Origin: Prinia subflava
Taxonomy: Eukaryota; Chordata; Aves; Passeriformes; Cisticolidae
Length of the DNA: 64,000 nt
Direction of reading: 5' to 3'
Assembly: GCF_021018805.1 (NCBI RefSeq)
Contig: NC_086283.1
Coordinates: 23,029,662-23,093,661 of the forward strand
Part shown: in pieces, positions 48,111-64,000 of the stretch
Layout of the letters: each line of letters begins with the position of its first letter
How positions within the stretch are numbered: position 1 is the stretch's first letter
Program-made: the position numbers and the translations under genes
Notes under the pieces: generated by a model
Told to the model about the DNA's origin: nothing
Database searches by the model: none
The model's input: only the letters and a program-made list of their open reading frames with translations

Positions 48111-48148
48111 AGAACATTAGTCCTGCTCCAGTGCAGGACTAATGTTCT
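48111..48148. repeat. perfect hairpin, 16-bp arms, 6-nt loop
   Basis: AGAACATTAGTCCTGC and GCAGGACTAATGTTCT are exact reverse complements around the loop TCCAGT. Perfect 16-bp arms with such a short loop are unlikely by chance. No matching copies or flanking coding sequence were recognised. Confidence 0.9.
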
Positions 48149-48779
48149 AATCGGCAGCAGAGACATCTCCAGTATACCTGCTCACCACAGACTGGGAAGA
48201 GCCAAGCACTGGGAGTACTCTGGTATCCCCTCAGGGGAACACCTTAGGAACAGACCCTGGAACTGGGGTGGGGATCACTGCTGAGCACCGGTGGGACAGG
48301 GCAGCTTGTGAAATGCCATTAGTCTTCACAGCAAGCACTGACTGCAACCCGTGCCTGGTGCTAAACCTGCCCTCACTTGCCGGTATTCCTGCCTGGGCTC
48401 CATCCAAAGTCTGGGAGATCAGAAGCGTTCCTTTGCCCACCGCAGTGCAGGAGTGGTGGTGGGAGGAGGCAGCGGGGGAGAGCAGGCGGGGCTCTGTGGG
48501 GACAGGACGGTTCTCTGGGGGGGCAGGTGGGCTCTGTGGGGGCAGGTGAGTTCTTTGAGGGGCAGGCAGGTTGTCTCCACAGTCAGTGAGAGAGCAGAGC
48601 TATGTGCCCCTGCTCAAGGGAGAGATTTTGCTGCTGCCTGGGGCACAGGGCGGCTGCACATCCTCTCCCACGCGGGAATTCAGGGTGTGCCTTTCACATC
48701 CAATCTCCCAGGTACGGACCAGGCTCCTTCCTCCCTCTTCCTTCCCTGGTCTGTGAGTGACCTAAGATGCTGAGTTACT

Positions 48780-49290
48780 TCTCAGTGCAAGATGATGGTT
48801 TGACACTGGCCCACCTACACCCCCACTTCCAGGGCTTAAGCTGGATTTAACTGAGGACATTCCCCTTTATTCCTGCAGCGTGCTTTGGCCAGCCCCTCCA
48901 TACTGTTTTCCACTTGAAGAGCTAAGTGATGATAATTGTATTCTGTTTCTCCTTCCTGAGCTAATTTTCTGACTCATTGTGGGGGTTTTTCTGCTAACTT
49001 TTTGTTAATCTAGTTGGCATGTTGTGGTTTCTTTGTTCATTATGTGGTGGGGCTATATAAGAGGGTTTGTCTCTGGAATTCAGGTATCCCCTGCACTGTG
49101 TACCCTGTTATCGTCTTCATCAGCAACTCTGCTGAAGGCACTCTGCTGCATTTGGCATGAGCTAACCTTAATAAATTCGGGCTGTTAATCACTCAGACAT
49201 GTCTCGCTGGATCTTTGCACACTGATTTGTGTGTGCTCAAATAGTTTCCCGGGAGGAGACTTGTGGTGACTCAGTGTTTCAATAATCTGC
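48780..49290 (+). mobile_element. LTR-like element (plus orientation), ends uncertain
   Basis: A TATA box GGCTATATAAGAG (TATATAA at 49054-49060) is followed 110 bp later by AATAAA (49170-49175) in unique-looking sequence, the spacing expected of the R region of a solo LTR. No coding remains accompany it. I could not locate TG...CA ends with a target-site duplication, so the limits are rough. A lone pol II promoter for a short transcript is the alternative. Confidence 0.35.
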
Positions 49291-49294
49291 CCTC

Positions 49295-49811
49295 CAAGCT
49301 CTCCCTCGGGGTTCTGCCTCCCGGGGGGCTTCGCCTGCCGAGGGGGCCGCGCTGCAGCCGCCAAGGGCACTGAGTGAGGGCTCGGTCGCCAGATAAGAAA
49401 AGGGAGGGCTTTCTTCATGGCAGAGGCTTCCCGGAGGATTCTCCCGCCCCATACTCCTGTCCGGTCCCAGCCTCGTTCGCGTCTGCAGGGACCAAACTGC
49501 TGCTGCCCCGGACCAGCACTGTCCGGCTGGGAGAGGGAGCACAGCCTTGTTCCCTCTCTGGAAGCTCTCCCTCGGATCCCGGCGCCGCTTGGGAAGCCAG
49601 TTCCACAGGTGGGCGGCGGGACTGCAGACAGATTAAGGAATGTTTATACGGAATGTTTAAGTCTCTATTTATATGCTGAGTTGACTCAGAACCAGCAGAA
49701 GCCAAATCTCACAGATTCCCTTTTCCAGAGCCTGGCTTGGAGTCCAGCAGAGAGGCAGCCTCCTGCCCCCCAGGCACTGCCCATAGCCAGGTCAAATGAT
49801 GCTCAGGTTAT

Positions 49812-49862
<51 letters not shown>

Positions 49863-51777
49863 TGCATTCTGTGTTTGCCTGAGAGCTGCTGGGAGTCAGG
49901 GCATCCTCAAGTGATACAGGAGCCTTGAGGCACTGGGCGAAGCGTGCGAGGCTCTGAATCTCACTCAGGCATTGATAATTATCAGTCCAGATAGCTGAGC
50001 CATTACGGAGATTTGATACAGTCAGCTCTTACATGCTGCCCATTTAGGGGAGAAAAATTCAGCAATGAGGAGATGCTGCGATTGACAGATCCAAGGAAAA
50101 CCAGCCAGATTATTTCTGACAGCAAGAGATAGCTAACAACAGGGATTAGAAGATCAAGGGAGTCTGGAGAGACCTCTTCTTTGGAGTAAGGGCTTGGATT
50201 CCTCCAGAAAAAGGGTATTCAGCCATTTAAAGAAAGGAAGGAAAACAAACCTAAGAAATATTAAAGACAATATATGGCAGTTTGAGACCTGCTTACCAAA
50301 AGCTAGTAAGGAGCAAGGAACAGTAAAAAACAAATGATAGCTTCTCTTAATAACTAAATGAGGTGATGCTTATTAATTAGAGATGATTTTAACATTCTGA
50401 GAAACTCACAATGATGTCTTTTGTCTGAAAACAAACCCTTTTGTACACTGAGGGAGGACAACACTGGCACCCAGCAGAGACAGCTTTAAATTCCCATGTT
50501 CAGTAATTGTGAGCTCCAAGCAAAGTGCCTCAGGGACCAAGTATTCGTCTTTTCCTGCTGCCACTCCTCATGTTCTGCTGTTTTCTTCTGGTGCAGGCAT
50601 TGCAGTGCACACCCAATGTGCCCAGCTGGGCTCAAGTGACCTGAAGCAAGGACCCCCTCCATTCCTTCTCACTGCACAAATGGAAAACAACAACAAAAAA
50701 ATTAATTAAAAAATTAGTCCTTAGTTTCCCTTCTTTGGTCTGGCTTATCCTCCCCCGGGGAAGGTGATGGGAGTATGTCCTTATTCCCTCAAGCCAGCCA
50801 GGCCCCCCACTGCCTCTCTGGGGAGAAGATCTGTCTGGGTTATCACCAGGGCAGACCAGGAGCCCCATAGCAGACATGACTCCCTTGGGCTACTGAAATC
50901 CATCACCTGGTTTGCACCAACTAGACAGCCCGAGAGTCCTTGGTTGCTCCTTACAGGACATTCCTTCCAGCCTTTTCTTGCCCCCCTGTTGTTTAAATGA
51001 GACTTTTACAGCAACTAGCAACAATGCAGAATGATTCCATTCTTCAGTGAGTGAAGCCCTGATGAAATATTTTGTGGCCTTTTGTAAAGTGCCAGTGTAG
51101 CTCTCTTTACTGAGTTAATATATTTATAATAAAAAGAACTTTTCAGTGGACTACATTAATCTGTCATCGTGCCATCTGAGCCTACAGCCATGGCTCCTGG
51201 GGTGCATCCCTGCTCCCCTTGTCTGAGGCTGCCTTCCAGCTGCTGTGGGTGGGACAGACACAGGGCAGGAGGAGCAGCAGAATCGGAGAGCAAAATTGCT
51301 GTTAACAATCCTTACCTCTGCTGGAGGCTTTGCTATACACTAACTGGTGAGACGCCCTGTGAATGGAGTTCATCTGCATGTCCAAGTCCTTCCTTCAAAC
51401 ACTCGTCCTCACAGATTTGTTTCTGCTGCTGTCCAGAGCCCCGCATAATGGCACATGTCACAGGCCAGTGACAGAAACCTGGATCCACTCCCTCTGATAG
51501 CAATAAATGGGAAAACGTGAAAGCAGATCACCATGTCTGGGAAGCTCCATATCCCCTGTACATATTCCTGCCCCCTGGGCCAGCTGCAGCATGGGCTCTA
51601 CCAGTAGAGTGCTGGAGAGGCTGTGTGCCCGCCAGGCCAAGCAGAGGAAGGGCTACAGTAAGACAAGCCAAAAGTCAGCAGTGAAACAGCAGAGCAGCAA
51701 TGCTGGCTCCTGAGGAGAAACTAGGAGATGCCCTTTGATGCCTCACACAACCAGGTAACTTCCCTTAGCCCTGTGGC
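49295..51777. other. region 3' of the GPR83-family gene, no exon seen
   Basis: Presumed to contain the 3' UTR of the minus-strand GPCR gene. No canonical AATAAA or ATTAAA on the minus strand was spotted by eye in this stretch; the first clear one beyond it is at 48866-48871. It contains one AT array and no recognisable gene. Confidence 0.4.
49816..49860. repeat. (AT)n dinucleotide microsatellite
   Basis: About 45 bp of perfect AT alternation, self-complementary and prone to cruciform extrusion. Confidence 0.95.
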
Positions 51778-58110
<6,333 letters not shown>

Positions 58111-58770
58111 CTCGCACTGCCCTGCCGTTTTTATCCCCACGACGCCCGGTCCCAAGGGGCAGCGGCGGCTCCTCCGGCTCCTGGGCTGCACATCCCGCAC
58201 CGCGCACCGCGCACCGCACACGCCCCGCTCACAACACGCCCCGCGCCGCCCGCACCGCGCCGCGCACTCCGCACTCACCGCCGCAACCCGCACACCTTCC
58301 GCGCCGCACCCCTGCACCGCGCACAGCCCTCGGACCCCGCGCACCTTGCACGCCCTCTCACCGCGCACACCCCGCGCTGCACCGCGCACCTCGCAACTCT
58401 CACCCCTCTGGCTCCGCGCACTCTCCGCACTGCACCGCGCACCCCGCGCACCCCGCGCACCTCTCTCCCCTCTCTCACCCCCCTCCCCTCCCTCCTCCCT
58501 CCCCTCTCCCCGCTTTCCCCTCTGCCCCCTCGCCCCGCACGTGCAGGGCCGGGGGCGGGCCCGGGGCTCGGGGGCGGCGCTGCTCCATTCATAAAACTGG
58601 GAGGGAGTCACTCCCGGCGCTTAATCAGTGCCGAGGTTCCTTGGGAGCACACGCACCCGCCGGTGCCGAGGCTGCACCCACGGTACCCAGAGGGGCTCCT
58701 GCGGACTCGTTGAGTGGCGCTGCGGGGCCGGGCGGAGGGCAGCGCCCACCACGCTGGCGAGCGGGCACGG
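58111..58770 (-). promoter_or_regulatory. CpG island, probable GPR83L promoter and first exon
   Basis: GC- and CpG-dense segment with imperfect CACCGCGCACC-type words. At its gene-proximal edge the minus strand shows a full donor consensus GCGAG|GTAAGTGAG (cut between 58111 and 58110), which would splice to an acceptor close to coding exon 1. A TATA-like GATAAAAA lies about 20 bp upstream of that donor on the minus strand, so initiation just downstream of it is the competing model. No signal-peptide-like frame joins in phase across this donor, so the exon is probably non-coding. Confidence 0.5.
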
Positions 58771-58779
58771 AGCATCCGT

Positions 58780-61700
58780 GCTTGCAGAGTCCCCGGCAGT
58801 GCCTTAACGGGAAAACCATCCTCACAAACCTCTCCCGGCCCGAATCTTTGCGGAAAGGCTCCTGGTGGAGTTTCAGCGCTTGTTTTTTGATAAGTGTTTT
58901 TCTCACGGCTGGGTCCCTCTCGACAGATGCTGACACAGAAGACAGATTTCAAAGACTTTAGGCAACATATTTTTAAACTAGATATTATAATCTTTCTCAT
59001 TTTGCATTCCATACATGCCACTTACTCGATATATATACATATATATACACATATATGCATATATATGTAAAGGGTTTTCTTTTCTGGTCCATTTCCAGTC
59101 ACCTGCATGATCTCCTCCTCCTGTCTCATGGCTCTGCTCTCCCTGTCCATTTCCATGCTATGGCCAGGCCATGCAAGGACTAAGGCAGGGGAGTAGCTCC
59201 ACGATGGGGAACACATGGGAGGGGCATGGAACACGGGACATAGAGAATGTGCCTCTTGCCTACACTCCAAATTCTGTTCTGACTCCAAATTCTGCTTCCG
59301 AGTAAAAAGCTCTTGTGCTGACAATTGGAGCCAAAAATTCAGTTTCACTGTCAGTCTGAGGTTTAGCAGCACAGTCCAGTTCAATAACCAGCTACAGTCA
59401 TCCTGTGTGTTCCAATGATAACGACACTTCTATTTTCCAAGTTATCTATTTTTTCCCAATTCCAATTAATAATATATCTTAAAACATTGTTCACAAGGGC
59501 TCTGATGCCTATCATGGTTCCTGGCATTTGTAACCTCTACCAGGGCATATAAAACATGATGACAGGTGAAATGGCTGGTTAAACATTGGATTTTTCCTAG
59601 TTTGAGGGCTTTTTGCCATGGAGCAAACTGGGCATCCCAGTTTGTACTGAGTCAGCCATAGGCTCTTGGAGAGATTAATGAAGATCTTCCTGGCAAAAAG
59701 TAGAGAAAGAGTCCATATGAAGACAGGAATTCCTTCTGCCGGAGGAAAGAATTGTATATTTAGTGTGTATTTCCAAGGAACTAGTTATTTGCTCAGAACT
59801 TGGTATTTATGGATTCACAAGTCTAAGAGATGCACCAGTTCCTGACTGTGGCAGGACTCCAGTTGCTTTCAGCAGACGCAAAATGAGCTTTATATTTGCT
59901 TTCTGGAATTTCTTGCCTGAGGGCTATAGAAGAGACTCACGGGGTGTTTATTACCACTATAGCAAGATGATCTGGGAGGCTTCTGCTATTTTTTAGTCCC
60001 CCTGAAGCCAATTTTCACTGTGGCTGTGAGATTCTTGTGCATCCAAAGAGCTGTTTCATTATCCTCCTATGCTGTTCCTGCTGTCATACATCATCACTGG
60101 CTTTAGAGCTTCAAGCTCAGAAGAGGGGAGCTATGAGTTTAGTCAAATCACATTTCCAGCAAAATCACAGGCATGTTAGCTTTCTCCAGGTGCAATTATC
60201 AAACTACAGGTATGTGCTAGAACCTCTTGAAACAGTCAGGCCCTCACTGGCTAAGGAGTTAAGACTTGATCCCTTACACAGCAACAATCCCAACCAGCCT
60301 CTCCTGCCCTCAGACCCCTGATGGAGCTGCCAGTCCCATGTGTCCCATGTCATTAGACAAGTGTCTGATTGATGCTTGTCTGGTTTTTATCTGTCAGAAA
60401 ACACTCCAGGAGCAGGAATGGTTACCTGCCTGTCTCTGAGGAGATTCTGCATGCTGGAGATATTAAAGGTAATCAGTGTCTTTCCTTCTTGTGTTTTACT
60501 CTTAAATGTCAGAAGGTCCTTCTGTTTCCTGGAGGGCTGGCTGTCCTCTGGACAGAAGAATTAATAAGAGTGCAGATACACAGGCATCAGAGGCTTTGAA
60601 ACTGAGGAGCTGCAGAACTCGTCCTTTTGCCCTCAGACATTGGTGTCTGTTAGATTTTAGGGCACAGAAAGTATAGCTGAGCCCCTGAAATATTAACTAC
60701 CAAGTTTTACATTGCATGTGTTACTAATGTGCACAGCCCAGACACATGTTACAACCCAGCTTGGGTTTGCCTGAGGTGGCAGCAGGGTAAGAGCTTTGGC
60801 ACCAGACAGTTCCACCTGAGCCCAGCTCTCTGAGTGCTTCTGGAACCTCTCTCCCACCCAAGATTTCAGCAGCCCCACAGAGGCTTTCAGGCTGCATGGA
60901 AACAGCAGATTACTAAACAATGGACGTTACACATCTAAAACAGAAACTACAACTAAATTTTATATTTATCCTCCAACTTGAATCAAATTAAAATTCATGG
61001 GGCAGGAACCAGGAAGTGCATAGTCATCCATAAAAATGAAATCTCAATTTCCCCAGGGTCAGAGCATGATCTGGCATTAGTTGTCACTGACATGGGAACA
61101 GTGCTTTCATGTGCATTATGTCAGGCCAGAGCCTGGCATTATCACATGCTCTGACTGGCTCTGAGATTCAGCACAGGCAAGTGCATGGAAAGGCATGTTG
61201 TACAAAATGAGTTCCAAAATGAAAAATAAGAAAAGAGCAGCAATGCCATAGCAATTGCAATTGATGCCCTGTGATCAGTTACAATTTAGACTTTATTATT
61301 CAAAATACAAATGGCAATTACATAATAGCTAGTAATAATGCAGCTTCAGGGTAATTGGAAAAGAAAAGCTTTGTAATGGATTTGATAGTCCTTGAGGTTC
61401 AGCTGTAAGGTTTGGGTGACAGAACAAAGAGAACTACAATTATATCTATCTATTACAATCTACCATTATAACTGTTCCCCCTCCCCATACTGATGGGCTC
61501 TGCCTGGTGACCCACTGGGGCTGGATCTTCAGACTTCTTTTTTTTTTTTTTTTCTCCTTGGAAAATAGTCATACAGAATGACTGATAGCACACCCAGTTC
61601 TTGTATGATTGCTGGCCCCCTGATTTTCAATGGGATGTGAAACCCTAGCAGGTAACAGTAACAGCCAGCCTGTGCCATCCTACAAGCTCCAAGTGCTCCA

Positions 61701-64000
61701 GCCTCACCATGGCTTGGGCTATCAAAGTTTGCCCTTCAGTTTGGTGCAGCCCATGTGTGTGGGAATTCAACCCATCAATGTGCATTGTTCTTTGCTGGGG
61801 TGAACTCTCAGCTTCCGAAGCCTCTGAGTCTTAAACGTGTATGAACGTGTGAAACTTCATACGTATTTTTCCTTTTTAGGAGGTTATTCTCCCCACTCTG
61901 TGTGGTAGTTAAGACAGAAAAAACAAACACCCCAAAATTCCCATTTTCCTTAACAGAAAAGTCTTTGCTAATGAAAGGGTCTTGGCAAAGAGAGGAAGGG
62001 GTAAGTCACTCTGTGTGTGTGGTGTGCATGGGGGCTGCTATCAGGGATATTAATTCCCTCATCCCTGCCTGCAGCTCACTCTGCAGGGCACAGCCAGAGC
62101 TTCTTTGAGTCCTCCTGCACAGGGACAGGAACAGTGAGCAGGGACCACACACCACACACACACACCCTCTGCACTGAGCTCACAAGGAGCCTTCTCACCT
62201 TTGATGAGCAGCTGAAAACTTGTACACCTCTCACAGTGTCTGAACTCAGCCCTTCTGTGAGCGCATCGCTGGTCTGAGGCCAGACAACTGCAGCTCTGAA
62301 AGCAGGACTTTGTCAGAGAAGCTTTCCCTTGGGGGTGTCTGGAGTGGAGGCCAGCAGCTGACAGACACTGCACAGACCCCATCACAAGCTCAGGAGCGAG
62401 GTGGATATGTTTGACAAGGTGAGGAAGACTCAGGCTGCACTCTCCCCTGTGCTGTACATTCCCTGGCTTTTAAGAAATGCTGTCTTGGAGTGGCTCATTA
62501 GCTCTGTTCCCTTCCAAGGTCCAGTTAATTTAAGGCATGACAGGTTTGTTGGGATGATTCACACACCAAAGGAAGGAAGGAATGAAGATAGGACTTGAAA
62601 AGTCTTGGTACAATATACATTCACTTCAAAACTCTGACCAAAGGAGATGTGAAGAAGGGTGAAGTTGCCTGAGCTATCAAGGGACAGTCATGCAGAGTCT
62701 GATGGCAACTGTAGCATCCTGCTAACTTCCATCTGAGGACAAGTGACCCACCAGGGCCATCATTCAGGGACCTCACTGTGTGTCAAATATCTGTGTGCAG
62801 CCCCTGAGGGATGTGTCACCTCAGAAAGCCCCTGAGCTGTGCAGCTGTGAAAGCTCACTCCCTCAGCTGGAAGTATCCCTCATGGATCCTGGGAAGGATC
62901 CCCCAGGATCTATATATTTGCGCAGTTTCTGGGTTTGGTAAGAATGGTTCAGCCACCAGCAGCATCGGTGACAGGTGCCTTCCTGTGTCACCCCACAGGG
63001 CAGTGACTCCTGGCCATGGGTGCCCAGCCAGGGGTGCAGCTCTGCCACACAGCCCAGGGCAGCCAGGACAAGGGAGCAGCTCAGCCAGAGGACAGAGGAT
63101 GCTGAGACTCTGCCAGATTCCTGATCAGCAGGAAAACCACAGGCACCAGGGGCTGCACTGGGGGCAGGAGCTTCTGCATAGCTGAGCTGCGGCAGGTGCT
63201 GCAAGGTCCCAGCAGGGTGCCAAAAGTCCGTCGCTCCGGGTTTGCAAACACACGGAAGCAGGAGCACAAACAGCCAGGAAAGGAGGGGCAGTTCTGACAG
63301 ACACTTGTGCTGAAGCATTTAAAACTTAATTTTCAGCTCATTCAGTCAAAAGAGGTTATGAAATTACAGCAATAAAATCTGAAGAGCATAATTCAAATGA
63401 CACTTTCCCAGGCGGTCTAAAGAGTTCAAACACGAAAGTACTGATTATTGTGCTTCTAAATTATAAGTTAAACTACTTTACCACCAAGGGAACAAAAAAA
63501 TAGCCCAGTGGAGTGTTCTTTCTGAAAGCGGTTCCAGGAGCAATCTTGGTTATTTTACACCCAAATTCCCTTCCAAGCAGCCTGAAAAAAAAATATTAAT
63601 ACGCTTTGTAGAAATGCGATTTACTGGTGCATGCAGATGCATATCAGAGACATTATTCCCTTGCTGGAACAAGGCACCATGGATAAAGACGACCTCTCCA
63701 CACAACCCCTTTGGATCCCTAGGAGGATTTCCACTGGTTTCCGCTAAAAAAACTCTTAAAGAGACTGACCTGAGTGGGATGGTGGGCACGGAGCAGCTTT
63801 GAGGATGGACAGACCTGGCTGTCGCTCTGCCTGCATGGGACACATGGATGGCCATGGGATAACTTCATGAAACTGCATCAAAGAGGAATGGCTGGATGGG
63901 TTTAAGATGAAAGGGGCATTTCTCACTGCTGTACAAAGCTGGAGAGTGCTGGAATTGCTCAGGCACATCCCCATGCAGCCCCATGCTGCCCCTCTGCCCC
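58780..64000. other. intergenic, no gene seen
   Basis: Upstream flank of the GPR83L CpG island. No CR1, satellite or exon was recognised; open frames stay below about 151 codons without motifs. Short structure only: an AT-rich run at 59028-59068, a poly-T near 61538-61552 and a short CA run near 62145-62165. Confidence 0.5.
59028..59068. repeat. imperfect (AT)n/(ATAC)n microsatellite
   Basis: ATATATAC and ATATATGC units over about 40 bp, upstream of the GPR83L CpG island. Confidence 0.9.

Overview
The window looks like nuclear DNA from a bird, most likely a songbird. The evidence is several CR1-type LINE 3' fragments, one tRNA-Ile-like SINE with a CR1-type tail (the design I know from the passerine SINE TguSINE1), intron-rich genes with GT-AG junctions, two CpG islands, and large simple-sequence arrays. 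There is no prokaryotic-style gene organisation: almost all long open frames are chance frames in GC-rich or repetitive DNA.

Two protein-coding genes can be built exon by exon, with every splice phase consistent. On the plus strand (coding exons 34136-38436, probable promoter CpG island at 28600-29650, probable polyadenylation site near 42500) lies an EDA2R/XEDAR-type TNF-receptor family gene of 495 codons. Its ectodomain closely resembles mammalian XEDAR, and the PxExxE TRAF6-type motif is retained, but the protein continues through two extra exons into a C-terminal death domain that human XEDAR lacks. On the minus strand (coding exons 57685 down to 51778, probable promoter CpG island 58111-58770) lies a four-exon class A GPCR of 412 codons in the GPR83 family, most likely the GPR83L paralogue. 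The two genes point towards each other (tail to tail). In mammals EDA2R sits beside AR; no AR exon is visible here.

Region by region: 1-24800 holds no convincing gene, only CR1 pieces and an LTR-like unit at 7.6-8.1 kb flanked by inverted arms. 24803-25468 is a GGAGA/GGGGA pentamer array with a sandwich structure. 26512-27150 is a guanine-poor minisatellite. A perfect inverted pair of C/EBP-ATF type sites lies at 27391-27414, upstream of the EDA2R CpG island. 29.1-34.1 kb is the presumed EDA2R intron 1. 38.4-42.5 kb is the presumed 3' UTR, containing the SINE. 42.5-51.8 kb is intergenic with a TG array, a perfect 16-bp-arm hairpin and an LTR-like element. 51.8-58.8 kb is the GPR83-family gene, whose third intron holds a strongly G-rich (on the transcribed RNA) hexamer plus pentamer array. 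58.8-64 kb shows nothing codable.

I found no evidence for a wholly new system. The most notable point is the XEDAR-like receptor that combines a TRAF6-type motif with a death domain. All boundaries and identifications come from reading by eye and from remembered family sequences; nothing was aligned or searched.
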